The notes beneath the pieces are model-generated. The model saw only the letters and a program-made list of their open reading frames with translations, made no database searches and was not told the DNA's origin. This document shows positions 25,592-34,972 of a stretch of DNA of 64,000 bases, in pieces. The DNA lies in assembly GCF_042654605.1 (NCBI RefSeq), contig NZ_JBHSGT010000054.1:74869-138868 (forward strand), read 5' to 3'. Numbering within the stretch: position 1 is the first letter of the stretch; each line of letters starts with the position of its first letter. Origin of the DNA: Enterococcus_I eurekensis. Its GTDB lineage: Bacteria > Bacillota > Bacilli > Lactobacillales > Enterococcaceae. A program made the translations under genes and the position numbers.

Positions 25592-28003
25592 ATGTCAAAA
25601 TATGCGGCAGTCATTGTTGACGTACCAACGATGCAAACCGATCAGCCATACACCTATCGTGTGCCAGATAAATGGCAAGCAATAATCGCACCAGGCATGC
25701 GGGTTGAAGTGCCTTTTGGTGATGGGAATCGACACATTCAAGGCTTTGTTATGGCTCTATCTGACCAAGCACCGACCAACCAAGCACTTGTTTTAAAAGA
25801 ATTGACTCGCGTGATTGATTTAGCGCCAGTTGTCAATCAAGAATTGTTACAATTAGCGGACTATATGAAAGACGTGACTTTTTCATTTAAAATTACCTGT
25901 CTTCAAACGATGTTACCAGCTGCAATGAAAGCGGCCTACGAGAAGAAATTTGTTTTAATTGATGACTCGAATGACGTAAGTGAAACCTACTTTCAAAATC
26001 AAAAGGAAATTGCATGGCAGGTAGTCGAAGACGCGGGAGAACTTCCACGGTTCCAACGTTTACGAGCAGCAGGAGTAGTCGATGTTCGCTATGTAGTCAA
26101 AGAAAAAACGAAGAAAAAAATGGTTCGCCATGTTACTAGTTTGATTACAGAGGCTAATTTTTCCGATTTTAAGGCTACGATTCGGCCCAACGCTTTGCGC
26201 CAACACCAATTAATTGAGACCTTAAAAGTAACACCACGAGAAACAGTGGCTTTTTATACTGCCCAAGGATTAACGACCGCTCATTTGAATCAGGGACAAG
26301 CGCTGGGCTGGTTACAATTTGAAGAAGTAGAGACGTATCGTGATCCTTTTAAGGACCACGATTTTCCCATGACACAACCTTTTGAACTGAATAGAGAACA
26401 AGCCCATGCCGTCGAACGAATTGTCAGTGCCGAATCAAACGCGGAGGCCACAACCTTCTTGCTAGAAGGTGTTACGGGTAGTGGAAAGACCGAGGTCTAT
26501 TTACAATCCATTGCCCAAATTTTAGCTAAAGGGAAAACAGCGATGATGCTCGTTCCTGAAATTGCGCTAACGCCGCAAATGGTCCAACGTTTCAAAAGCC
26601 GTTTCGGGAAAGCTGTAGCGGTCTTACATAGTGGCTTGTCTCAAGGAGAAAAATACGATGAATGGCGTAAAATTGAACGGGGTGAATCACAAGTTGTAGT
26701 CGGTGCACGCTCAGCGGTCTTTGCTCCACTTGAAAATATTGGGCTGATTATTATTGATGAAGAACATGAAGCGACGTACAAACAAGATGAAGCGCCTCGT
26801 TACCATGCACGTGACTTAGCCATTTGGCGTAGTCAATACCATCATTGCCCGGTTGTGTTGGGCAGTGCAACGCCATCTTTAGAATCACGGGCACGGGGTC
26901 AAAAAAAACGCTATGAACTCCTTTTTTTAACGCAAAGAGCCCATAACGCCGCACAATTACCACAAGTGACGATTGTGGATTTAAAAGATGAATATGCGCA
27001 AAAAAATACGAGTACTTTTTCTTATCTGTTACAAGAAAAAATTGCTGATCGGCTAGCAAAAAAAGAACAAATTGTTTTGCTTTTAAATCGCCGGGGATAT
27101 TCCTCGTTTATGATGTGTCGTGATTGTGGTTATGTTCAAGATTGCCCCAACTGTGATATTTCGTTAACGCTACATATGGATATTAAAAAAATGGCTTGTC
27201 ATTACTGCGGCCATCAAGAACCGATTCCGCAAATTTGTCCAGACTGTAAGAGCCGCAAGATTCGTTATTATGGCACAGGGACACAAAAGGTTGAAGAGGA
27301 ATTGCAAGCACTCTATCCAGAAGCACGTATTTTACGCATGGATGTCGATACGACACGTAAAAAAGGCGCGCATGAACGGATTTTAAAGACTTTTGAAGAG
27401 CAAAAAGCGGATATTTTATTAGGCACACAAATGATTGCTAAAGGGCTCGACTTCCCGAATATTACGCTAGTCGGTGTTTTAAATGCGGATACCGCCTTGA
27501 ATTTGCCTGATTTTCGTTCGAGTGAGCGGACTTTTCAATTGTTAACACAAGTTAGTGGCCGAGCGGGTCGTGGTGATAAGGCAGGAGAAGTAATTGTTCA
27601 AACGTTTAATCCCGAGCATCATAGTATCGTCTTAGCTCAAGCCCAAGATTACGAAGCCTTTTATCGGCAAGAAATGCATTTACGTCACCAAAGTGGTTAT
27701 CCGCCATATTACTTTACAGTTAAAATTTCAGCGAGTCATCCATCCGAAGAAATGGCAGCAAAAAAAATGTATCAGATTGCTGAAAAATTAAAGCAAGGCT
27801 TAAGTGCGAACAGTCAAATCCTGGGTCCGATTCCAAGTGGGGTTGCCCGTGTTAAAAATCGTTACCATTATCAACTCATTTTAAAATACAAACAAGAACC
27901 GCAATTGCATCAGATGTTGCGTGAAATTTTAGAAACAAGTCAAGTAGAGCAACGTCAAAATTTATTTGTTGCGATTGACTATGAACCATTAAACTTTATT
28001 TAA
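25592..28003 (+). CDS. priA: Primosomal protein N' (PriA helicase)
   Basis: PriA restarts stalled replication forks by loading the primosome. The 803-residue protein has an N-terminal DNA-binding domain (MSKYAAVIVDVPTMQTDQPY), Walker A GVTGSGKTEVY, the DEAH-type box DEEHE, and eight zinc-binding cysteines in CRDCGYVQDCPNC and CHYCGHQ...CPDC, followed by helicase motifs V-VI (GTQMIAKGLDFPNITLVG, QVSGRAGRG). First gene of the priA-def-fmt-rsmB-stp-prkC run; RBS GGAGGAGG. Confidence 0.97.
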   Translation: MSKYAAVIVDVPTMQTDQPYTYRVPDKWQAIIAPGMRVEVPFGDGNRHIQGFVMALSDQAPTNQALVLKELTRVIDLAPVVNQELLQLADYMKDVTFSFKITCLQTMLPAAMKAAYEKKFVLIDDSNDVSETYFQNQKEIAWQVVEDAGELPRFQRLRAAGVVDVRYVVKEKTKKKMVRHVTSLITEANFSDFKATIRPNALRQHQLIETLKVTPRETVAFYTAQGLTTAHLNQGQALGWLQFEEVETYRDPFKDHDFPMTQPFELNREQAHAVERIVSAESNAEATTFLLEGVTGSGKTEVYLQSIAQILAKGKTAMMLVPEIALTPQMVQRFKSRFGKAVAVLHSGLSQGEKYDEWRKIERGESQVVVGARSAVFAPLENIGLIIIDEEHEATYKQDEAPRYHARDLAIWRSQYHHCPVVLGSATPSLESRARGQKKRYELLFLTQRAHNAAQLPQVTIVDLKDEYAQKNTSTFSYLLQEKIADRLAKKEQIVLLLNRRGYSSFMMCRDCGYVQDCPNCDISLTLHMDIKKMACHYCGHQEPIPQICPDCKSRKIRYYGTGTQKVEEELQALYPEARILRMDVDTTRKKGAHERILKTFEEQKADILLGTQMIAKGLDFPNITLVGVLNADTALNLPDFRSSERTFQLLTQVSGRAGRGDKAGEVIVQTFNPEHHSIVLAQAQDYEAFYRQEMHLRHQSGYPPYYFTVKISASHPSEEMAAKKMYQIAEKLKQGLSANSQILGPIPSGVARVKNRYHYQLILKYKQEPQLHQMLREILETSQVEQRQNLFVAIDYEPLNFI

Positions 28004-28018
28004 GGAAGAAGGGCTCTT

Positions 28019-28510
28019 ATGCGCTATCCAGTTATTATCCACCCAAATGAAAAATTAACGAAAAAAAATCGTGAAGTGACTGAAATTACGGAAGAATTAT
28101 GGACGCTATTAGACGATATGCATGAGACTATGATTGCTCATGATGGCATTGGAATTGCCGCACCACAAATTGGTAAAAATATTCGCGTGGCACTCGTTGA
28201 GGTTGAAGAAGGCGATTTATTCGAATTAATTAATCCTACGATTATTTCGGCTAAAGGTGAAGACATTGATGTCGAAGGTTGTTTAAGTATTCCCCATGTC
28301 TTTGGAACCGTTAAACGCCCAGATGAAATCGTGGTCCGTTATTATGACCGAGAAGGTGATGAAATGGAAGTAGAAGCTTATGGCTATTTAGCACGCGCTT
28401 TTCAACATGAAATTGATCATCTGAACGGTGAACTTTTTATTGATAAAATCATCGATCGTATTCCGGAAGAAGAATTAGAAAGGTATATGGAGGAACATCA
28501 AAATGACTAA
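28019..28510 (+). CDS. def: Peptide deformylase
   Basis: Removes the formyl group from new polypeptides. The 163-residue metalloenzyme shows all three motifs: GIGIAAPQ (43-50), EGCLS with the metal-binding C88 (86-90), and HEIDH (130-134). Its size matches the short B. subtilis def-type rather than the about 185-residue type common in cocci, so a second deformylase elsewhere is likely. It lies between priA and fmt and overlaps fmt by eight bases. Confidence 0.96.
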   Translation: MRYPVIIHPNEKLTKKNREVTEITEELWTLLDDMHETMIAHDGIGIAAPQIGKNIRVALVEVEEGDLFELINPTIISAKGEDIDVEGCLSIPHVFGTVKRPDEIVVRYYDREGDEMEVEAYGYLARAFQHEIDHLNGELFIDKIIDRIPEEELERYMEEHQND

Positions 28511-29459
28511 AATTGTTTTTATGGGCACACCGCAATTTTCTGTTCCAATTTTAGAAAGCTTGGTCGAAAATGATTATGATGTCGTAGCAGTCGTGACGCA
28601 ACCGGATCGTCCAGTAGGTCGGAAAAAAGTGATAACAGCTACACCTGTTAAAGAGGCGGCATTGCGTTTAGGCTTAAAAGTGTTACAGCCAGAAAAAATT
28701 AGCAATTCTCCAGAAATGGCAGAGATTGTAGAATTAGCACCGGATCTAATCGTCACGGCTGCCTTTGGTCAATTTTTACCGGAGAAATTATTACAAGTAC
28801 CAAAACATGGCGCGATTAACGTGCATGCTTCGTTGTTACCAAAATACCGTGGTGGCGCGCCTGTTCACTATTCAATTATGAAAGGTGAGAAAGAAACGGG
28901 CGTAACGATTATGGAAATGATAAAAAAAATGGATGCCGGTGGAATTTATGCGCAACGCGCGATTCCGATTACAAAAACAGACGATGTTGGAATAATGTTT
29001 GATAAGTTAAGCCAAGTCGGAATGGAATTATTAATTGAAACCTTACCAGGGATTTTAGCAAATGAAATTAAGCCAATCCCGCAAGATGAAAGTTTAGTGA
29101 CTTTCTCTCCAAATATTACGCGTGAAGAAGAAATCATCGACTGGAACAAAACCGCAGAAGAAATTGATTGGCAAGTCCGTGGAATGCGACCATGGCCAGT
29201 TGCTCATACAACATATGAAGGTACGCGTTGGAAAATTGTTGCGGTGACCCCACTAGATGAGACAACAACTGAATCTGCGGGTACAATTATTTATCGAGAT
29301 AAAAAACAACTGAAGATTGCTTGTGGTCAAGGAACGGTCTTAACGGTTGATCAATTACAACCAGCTGGTAAAGGATTACAAGAAATAGCGGTCTTTTTAA
29401 ATGGTAGTGGTCAAAAAGTAGCAGTCAATCAAAAGGTGGGGCAAGATGAAGCCAAGTAA
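28503..29459 (+). CDS. fmt: Methionyl-tRNA formyltransferase
   Basis: Formylates initiator Met-tRNA using 10-formyltetrahydrofolate. The 318-residue enzyme begins MTKIVFMGTPQFSVPILESL and contains the catalytic signature HASLLPKYRGGAPVHYSI (N, H and later D), then a C-terminal tRNA-binding barrel. It overlaps def upstream by eight bases and rsmB downstream by 14, so the genes are translated together. RBS GGAGGAAC. Confidence 0.97.
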   Translation: MTKIVFMGTPQFSVPILESLVENDYDVVAVVTQPDRPVGRKKVITATPVKEAALRLGLKVLQPEKISNSPEMAEIVELAPDLIVTAAFGQFLPEKLLQVPKHGAINVHASLLPKYRGGAPVHYSIMKGEKETGVTIMEMIKKMDAGGIYAQRAIPITKTDDVGIMFDKLSQVGMELLIETLPGILANEIKPIPQDESLVTFSPNITREEEIIDWNKTAEEIDWQVRGMRPWPVAHTTYEGTRWKIVAVTPLDETTTESAGTIIYRDKKQLKIACGQGTVLTVDQLQPAGKGLQEIAVFLNGSGQKVAVNQKVGQDEAK

Positions 29460-30798
29460 ATTAAGAAAAACGGTGCGTTTTGTCGCACTTGAAGCCTTAG
29501 AAAGAGTCAATAAAGGGGGAGCCTACTCGAATCTTTTGCTAAGAGAATTAATCACAACTAGAGATCTTAATGAAAAAGATGGACGCTTATTAACAGAACT
29601 TGTTTATGGCACAATCGCTCGTCAACAACTGTTGGATTATTATCTGCAACCATTTATCCAAAATGCGAAAAAAGTGGAAGATTGGGTGCGGCTATTATTG
29701 CAGCTCTCGCTTTACCAATTATTATATTTAGATAAAGTACCGAGTCATGCGATTTTAAATGAAGCAGTCGAGATTGCTAAAGTTCGTGGCAATATTGGAA
29801 CAAGTAAATTCGTCAATGGCGTCTTACGTAATGTTCAACGCCAAGGAGTCGCAGATTTAGAGCAAATCAAGGATCCAATCAAACGCTTAGCAACAGAAAT
29901 CAGTATGCCACGTTGGCTAGTCGAAAAATTTATCACGGCAATGGGTATCGAAGAAACAAGAAAATTAGGTCTGTCTTTGTTTAAACCAAGCCACGTTAGT
30001 GGTCGGATTGACCGTCGAAACATCACACGTGAAGCTGCAATTGAACAGTTAGCAGCTGAAGGGATTGAAGCGACAGCTAGTCCGATTAGTCCAGATGGCA
30101 TCATTGCTGAACGAGGATTTTTAGCGGGAAGCCAATTGTTTGCTTATGGTTTATTGACGATTCAAGATGAAAGTTCAATGCTTGTCGCGCCAACTTTACA
30201 GTTAGAAGCGAGTCATCAAGTATTGGATGCTTGTGCGGCACCTGGCGGAAAAACAACGCATATTGCGATGTATTTAGATGCTGAAAAAGGTGGCAAGGTC
30301 ACAGCGTTAGACATTCATCAGCATAAAGTGCGTTTAATTGATGACAACGCCAAACGTTTACACGTCACAGATGTTGTCGAAACCAAAGTCATGGATGCAC
30401 GCGCGACGGATGAGGCTTTTCCAGCAGAGTCATTTGATCGTATTCTAGTCGATGCACCTTGTTCAGGTCTAGGCTTGATGCGTCGCAAACCAGACATTAA
30501 ATACAATAAAACAGCGAGCGATTTTAAGAAATTGCCTGAAATCCAATTAGATATTTTAAATCATGCAGCACCAACGTTAAAACCAGGTGGTATTTTAGTC
30601 TATAGTACGTGTACAATTGTGTCAGATGAGAACCAAAATGTGGTGAAACAATTTTTAGCGACACACCCAGAATTTGAGCAAGCACCGTTAGCTGTTTCAT
30701 CTGTTTTGGATGCAAGTATTCAAGAAAATATGTTGACGCTTTATCCTCACTCATTTATGACGGATGGATTCTTTATTAGTTGTTTATGTAAAAAGTAA
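29446..30798 (+). CDS. rsmB: 16S rRNA (cytosine-967-C5)-methyltransferase RsmB
   Basis: Methylates C967 of 16S rRNA with S-adenosylmethionine. The 450-residue protein has an N-terminal NusB-like domain (residues about 5-135), the SAM site DACAAPGGKTTHIA, motif IV DAPCSGLGLMRRKPD, and motif VI with the catalytic cysteine in YSTCTI. Length is normal. It sits in the conserved fmt-rsmB-stp-prkC order. Confidence 0.97.
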   Translation: MKPSKLRKTVRFVALEALERVNKGGAYSNLLLRELITTRDLNEKDGRLLTELVYGTIARQQLLDYYLQPFIQNAKKVEDWVRLLLQLSLYQLLYLDKVPSHAILNEAVEIAKVRGNIGTSKFVNGVLRNVQRQGVADLEQIKDPIKRLATEISMPRWLVEKFITAMGIEETRKLGLSLFKPSHVSGRIDRRNITREAAIEQLAAEGIEATASPISPDGIIAERGFLAGSQLFAYGLLTIQDESSMLVAPTLQLEASHQVLDACAAPGGKTTHIAMYLDAEKGGKVTALDIHQHKVRLIDDNAKRLHVTDVVETKVMDARATDEAFPAESFDRILVDAPCSGLGLMRRKPDIKYNKTASDFKKLPEIQLDILNHAAPTLKPGGILVYSTCTIVSDENQNVVKQFLATHPEFEQAPLAVSSVLDASIQENMLTLYPHSFMTDGFFISCLCKK

Positions 30799-30813
30799 CG
30801 AGGTGGAAAGAAG

Positions 30814-31557
30814 ATGGAATTTTATTTTCAAAGTGACCAAGGCAAAAAACGTAGGAATAATCAAGATTACGCAAATGTTTTTACCAACCAGTCCAATAAA
30901 GTATTGGCCTTACTAGCTGATGGAATGGGCGGACATCAAGCGGGGGATATTGCTAGTCAATTAACGGTGAATGAAATTGGCAAGAGCTGGGAAATGACTG
31001 ATATCACTTCGAGTGAAGCAGCTGTTAAGTGGCTGATTCAAAAAATTCAAAATGAAAATCAGCGGGTTTATGAACACGGACAACAAGATATGGCTTTGTC
31101 TGGTATGGGAACAACACTCGAAGCCGTATCAATTTTAGAAAACAAATTAACATTAGCCCACGTCGGTGATAGTCGGATTTACGTTTTAAGAGAAGGTCGT
31201 TTGTTACCTTTGACTGAAGACCATTCCCTTGTTAATGAACTTGTAAGATCGGGTGAAATCACTCCGGAGATGGCAGCAGTTCATCCACGTAAAAATATTA
31301 TTACGCGTTCGGTTGGGATGCCTGGAACGATAGAGGTAGATGTGGCTATTCATAACATTCGACCAAATGATCGCATTTTAATGTGTTCAGATGGTCTGAC
31401 CAATATGTTATCTGAAACAGAAATTACAACGATTATTAGTCAAAATACTTCCTTGCAATTGGCGAGCCAGTCATTAATTGATGCCGCTAATCAACGAGGG
31501 GGGACAGACAATATCACGGTTATATTAATTGATTTAGGAGGAAGCAACCATGATTGA
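30814..31557 (+). CDS. stp: PP2C-type serine/threonine phosphatase
   Basis: Dephosphorylates targets of the PASTA kinase encoded next. The 247-residue PPM phosphatase has RRNNQDYANVF, the metal-binding LLADGMGGHQAGD, GMGTTLEAV, VGDSRIYVLREG and, near the end, GGTDNITVILID. It overlaps the kinase gene by eight bases, indicating matched production of phosphatase and kinase. RBS GAGGTGG. Confidence 0.96.
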   Translation: MEFYFQSDQGKKRRNNQDYANVFTNQSNKVLALLADGMGGHQAGDIASQLTVNEIGKSWEMTDITSSEAAVKWLIQKIQNENQRVYEHGQQDMALSGMGTTLEAVSILENKLTLAHVGDSRIYVLREGRLLPLTEDHSLVNELVRSGEITPEMAAVHPRKNIITRSVGMPGTIEVDVAIHNIRPNDRILMCSDGLTNMLSETEITTIISQNTSLQLASQSLIDAANQRGGTDNITVILIDLGGSNHD

Positions 31558-33748
31558 AGTGGGTAAAAAGTTAAATGGACGTTACTTGATTTTAGGTACC
31601 ATTGGCAGTGGTGGTATGGCACATGTTTATTTAGCAAAAGACTTAATCCTAAATCGAGAGGTAGCGGTGAAAGTCTTACGTTTTGATTTTCAAAATGATC
31701 AAAATGCGATTCGTCGCTTTCAAAGAGAAGCATTAGCGGCGACGGAATTAGTTCATCCCAATATTGTCGCGGTTTATGATGTTGGTGAAGAAGATGGTAT
31801 GCAGTATTTGGTCATGGAATATGTTCGGGGCATGGATTTAAAACGTTACATTCAAACGCGTTATCCGTTACCATTCCAAACAATTGTCAGTATTATGCAA
31901 CAAATTTTGTCGGCGGTTGCTTTAGCCCACCAACATCGAATTATTCATCGTGATTTGAAACCACAAAATGTTCTAATGGATGAAGACGGAACTGTTAAAA
32001 TTGCCGATTTTGGGATTGCAATTGCACTTTCAGAAACATCGATTACACAAACGAATACAATGCTTGGTTCGGTGCACTATTTATCACCAGAACAGGCACG
32101 TGGGAGTATGGCGACGAATCAGTCCGACATTTATGCGTTAGGTATTATTTTATTCGAGATGTTGACCGGCCAAGTACCATTTGATGGCGAGTCAGCCGTT
32201 ACAATTGCTTTAAAACATTTCCAAGAAGATGTACCAGGATTACATTTATTTGATCCCAATATTCCACAATCGTTAGAAAATGTTGTGTTGAGAGCAACAG
32301 CTAAAGAAACGGCCGATCGCTACCAAAGTGCAGATGAAATGTGGGAAGATTTAGCTACCGTTTTATCGCCAGACCGTTTAAATGAGCCTCGTTGGGAACC
32401 AAAAGCAATATTAAGTGAGACGAAAATTTTAACGACATTAGCGCCAGATGCACCGATGCCCGAATCTTTTGCTAAAATGGCTACATCTGAGATAAAGTCG
32501 GAAGCAGAAGAAGTCGAAGATGTCCCAGTAAAAAAAGGCAAGAAAAAATGGCTATGGTTGTTACTACTGCCACTGATTGCTGCAGGTGCATTCGCTAGTT
32601 TCTATTTGTTTAACGGTAATGGCCAAGTCAAAGTTCCCGATGTTAGTGAAATGACTGAAGTTGCTGCTCGTGACGCGCTACGTGAAGTAGGCTTACAAGT
32701 CGCTGCCGAAACGAAAGAAATTGCCGATGATACGATTGAAGAAGGCCGTGTAGTTAAAACGACACCCGAAGCGGGTGCACAAGTAAAAGAAAAAAGAGAA
32801 ATTACTTTATATTTAAGTAGTGGCAGTAAAAAAATTAAAATGCCGGACGTGACGGGACAAAAGTTAACAGATGCTAAACGTGATCTACGTAATGCGGATT
32901 TTGTTGATGCCAATATTAAAACAAAAGAAGATTACGATGATGAAGTTCCTGAAGGTGAAGTAATAGAGCAAACACCTGAAGCAGGTACGGAAGTTGCTGC
33001 CAAGGACACGGAAGTTGAATTAATGGTCAGTCAAGGACCACGTCCAATTTCAATGATTGATTACATTGGTACGACAGAAGACATTGCGCGTGCAAGTCTT
33101 GACGACCTGGGCTTAGGTGAAAATAAAGTGACGGTGACAGAAAAAAATAGTTCTGAACCAGTCGGTCAAATTATTGAACAGACGCCTCCTGGTGGAGCAG
33201 ATGTGATTCCCGGAAAAACGAAAATTTCTTTTGTTGTTAGTAAAGGTGAAGAAAAAACGAAAGTTCCAAATTTAGATAATTTAACGGAATCAAGCGCGCT
33301 AGATGAACTAAAAGATGCAGAATTAAAAGCTGGGAATATCAGCAATGCATTTGATGAAAATATTGCAGAGGGGCGTGTAATTAGTTACAGTCCATCTGCC
33401 GGGACAGAAGTTGCTAAAAACTCTACTGTGGATTTAGTCATCTCAAAAGGACCAGAACGACAAGATTCGAGCGAACCCAAAGCAACTAAAACGTTCACTG
33501 TCAACGTGCAAGCAAGCTTTAAAAAGGACGGACCAGCAACCCAAACGGTGACTATTTGGGTAACTGATAATAATGGCGACCATCGCCAAGCACAACAACT
33601 AGAGCTAACTGCCAATTCAACGCCACAAACAGTCGGTATTTCGATTACCGTCTATGAAGGCGAAGTCGCGACCGTTTTTGTTGGTCGTGATGGTGGCGAA
33701 GAAATTAGCCAAGAAGTTGGAAATGCAACGACTGTTCAAGTTCCATAG
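31550..33748 (+). CDS. prkC: PASTA-domain serine/threonine protein kinase
   Basis: A membrane receptor kinase (PrkC/StkP/IreK type) that senses peptidoglycan fragments or lipid II and controls cell-wall homeostasis. The 732-residue protein has a cytoplasmic kinase domain (GSGGMAHVYLAKD, VAVKVL, HRDLKPQNVLM, ADFGIA), a membrane helix at about residues 332-354 (WLWLLLLPLIAAGAFASFYLF region), four extracellular PASTA repeats, and a C-terminal extension after the last repeat that is rich in Ser, Thr and Gln. In E. faecalis the homologue IreK governs cephalosporin tolerance; whether the same holds here is inference. Terminator follows. Confidence 0.96.
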   Translation: MIEVGKKLNGRYLILGTIGSGGMAHVYLAKDLILNREVAVKVLRFDFQNDQNAIRRFQREALAATELVHPNIVAVYDVGEEDGMQYLVMEYVRGMDLKRYIQTRYPLPFQTIVSIMQQILSAVALAHQHRIIHRDLKPQNVLMDEDGTVKIADFGIAIALSETSITQTNTMLGSVHYLSPEQARGSMATNQSDIYALGIILFEMLTGQVPFDGESAVTIALKHFQEDVPGLHLFDPNIPQSLENVVLRATAKETADRYQSADEMWEDLATVLSPDRLNEPRWEPKAILSETKILTTLAPDAPMPESFAKMATSEIKSEAEEVEDVPVKKGKKKWLWLLLLPLIAAGAFASFYLFNGNGQVKVPDVSEMTEVAARDALREVGLQVAAETKEIADDTIEEGRVVKTTPEAGAQVKEKREITLYLSSGSKKIKMPDVTGQKLTDAKRDLRNADFVDANIKTKEDYDDEVPEGEVIEQTPEAGTEVAAKDTEVELMVSQGPRPISMIDYIGTTEDIARASLDDLGLGENKVTVTEKNSSEPVGQIIEQTPPGGADVIPGKTKISFVVSKGEEKTKVPNLDNLTESSALDELKDAELKAGNISNAFDENIAEGRVISYSPSAGTEVAKNSTVDLVISKGPERQDSSEPKATKTFTVNVQASFKKDGPATQTVTIWVTDNNGDHRQAQQLELTANSTPQTVGISITVYEGEVATVFVGRDGGEEISQEVGNATTVQVP

Positions 33749-33754
33749 ATAAAT

Positions 33755-33804
33755 AAAAAAAGAGCGCTCAATCGATATTTTAATCGGTTGGGTGCTTTTT
33801 TTAG
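33755..33804 (+). terminator. prkC terminator
   Basis: AAAGAGCGCTCAATCGAT pairs imperfectly with ATCGGTTGGGTGCTTTTTTT. Confidence 0.75.
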
Positions 33805-34430
33805 TAGGTATGATTTATAGAGAGTAAGTCCCGAACTTCATAGTCGAAAGTATGCAAAAAAATATTTTTTCAATCTTTGAATATAAAGTGAGAGCTCCGA
33901 ACAAAGTAGTAAAATTCAGAAATTATTCTATTCGAACAGATAAATACAGATTCAAAAGACAACCTCAAATATATAAACGAATTATCATTTTTGTTACAAA
34001 TTATCATAACGAGTGATAAAGTTTGTTTATCATGATAAATTAGTGGGCGATTCAGACTTTTACAAAATTGTTAGAATCTGTGGTATGGAAGGAAAATGAA
34101 CTTTTATGTGTTTTTTATGAGCGGAATCAGGTCTTAAGAAGCTCGTAAAGCTTCACAATTCCAAAACATTAATATCATATATATCAATGTTTCAAGACGT
34201 TTTCCAATTTGTTGTAAGGTGTCTTTTTTAATACATCCGACATGGGTGGTGTAATATATAGGGTGGAAGTCCCGAAAAGTGAAGGTAGAAGTAACATTTC
34301 ACTTAATAGAAGGGGAGAGAGATTGGAAATTAATTATTTCCCCTACTTTATTGGATCTTAAAAGTCAGAATTTTTTGTAAGAGGGACCTATTTTATAACT
34401 TTTCATTGTTTTAAAAGACAGAAGCAACCC
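33805..34430. other. Gene-poor AT-rich stretch with consecutive hairpins
   Basis: No intact gene. TGATAAA/TTTATCA (about 34014-34033) forms a small hairpin. From about 34240 three hairpins follow each other: GGG/CCC around TGGAAGT, AAGTGAA with TTTCACTT, and GGGGA with TTCCCC. The phrase GGGTGGAAGTCCCGA followed by GGTAGAAGTAACA recalls domain I of bacterial group II introns, but no maturase or 3' end is seen. On the minus strand an open stretch ending near 34138 reads LQQIGKRLETLIYMILMFWN before its stop; I cannot place it. It looks like decayed mobile DNA. Confidence 0.35.
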
Positions 34431-34436
34431 TTCTCC

Positions 34437-34465
34437 TTTCCAAGTTCATTAAAATTCAGTATAAT
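34437..34465 (+). promoter_or_regulatory. ctsR-clpC promoter
   Basis: TTTCCA (34437-34442), 17 bases, consensus TATAAT (34460-34465). Confidence 0.6.
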
Positions 34466-34468
34466 GAA

Positions 34469-34485
34469 GGTCAACATTAGTCAAG
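34469..34485 (+). promoter_or_regulatory. CtsR operator
   Basis: GGTCAAC-ATT-AGTCAAG is the tandem heptad of CtsR (consensus GGTCAAA-N3-GGTCAAA). It begins three bases after the -10 and runs into the ribosome binding site. Confidence 0.85.
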
Positions 34486-34499
34486 GGAGGGTATGAGTG

Positions 34500-34967
34500 A
34501 TGAATCCGCGTAACACATCTGATTTAATTGAAGCTTATTTGAAAAAGATTTTAGAAGAGCGATCGATGGTTGAAATTAGGCGAACTGAAATGGCAGATTT
34601 ATTTAATTGTGTCCCTTCGCAAATTAATTATGTAATTAATACGCGCTTTACGATACAACGAGGCTATGCAGTTGAGAGTAAACGAGGCGGCGGCGGTTAT
34701 ATCCGCATCGAAAAAGTCCAAGTTTCGAGTCGACACCAATTCTTGAAACAAGTCAACCAACTATTTGAAAATGAGATAGATGAACGAGATGGGCATGCGA
34801 TTATCCATCGATTATTTGAAGAAAAACTAATCACAAAGCGTGAAGGAAATTTACTATTAACGATTCTAAGTAAACAAATATTATCAAAATCAAAAGACGA
34901 ATCAAAAGTTCGCGCATCGATTTTACATGGTGTTTTAGAACGTTTAAGTTATGAAGAGAAGGAGTGA
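34500..34967 (+). CDS. ctsR: CtsR family transcriptional repressor
   Basis: Represses clp and other stress genes at normal temperature. The 155-residue protein has the N-terminal winged helix (TSDLIEAYLKKILEE, RTEMADLFNCVPSQINYVINTRF), the glycine-rich wing RGGGGYIRI whose arginine-glycine loop senses heat, and a helical C-terminal domain. AAGGGAGGG stands nine bases before ATG 34500; a GTG immediately upstream is also possible. An operator in its own promoter gives autoregulation with clpC. No mcsA/mcsB genes lie between ctsR and clpC, as in other lactic acid bacteria. Confidence 0.96.
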   Translation: MNPRNTSDLIEAYLKKILEERSMVEIRRTEMADLFNCVPSQINYVINTRFTIQRGYAVESKRGGGGYIRIEKVQVSSRHQFLKQVNQLFENEIDERDGHAIIHRLFEEKLITKREGNLLLTILSKQILSKSKDESKVRASILHGVLERLSYEEKE

Positions 34968-34972
34968 ATCTT

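Noticed and set aside
25467..25685. Short plus-strand frame between rpoZ and priA
   Set aside because: It starts in the rpoZ terminator and overlaps the true priA start in another frame; composition is non-coding.
34138..34290. Minus-strand reading ending MILMFWNCEALRAS as a transposase tail
   Set aside because: No motif of a known transposase family could be matched and the frame is short; kept only as part of the decayed block.
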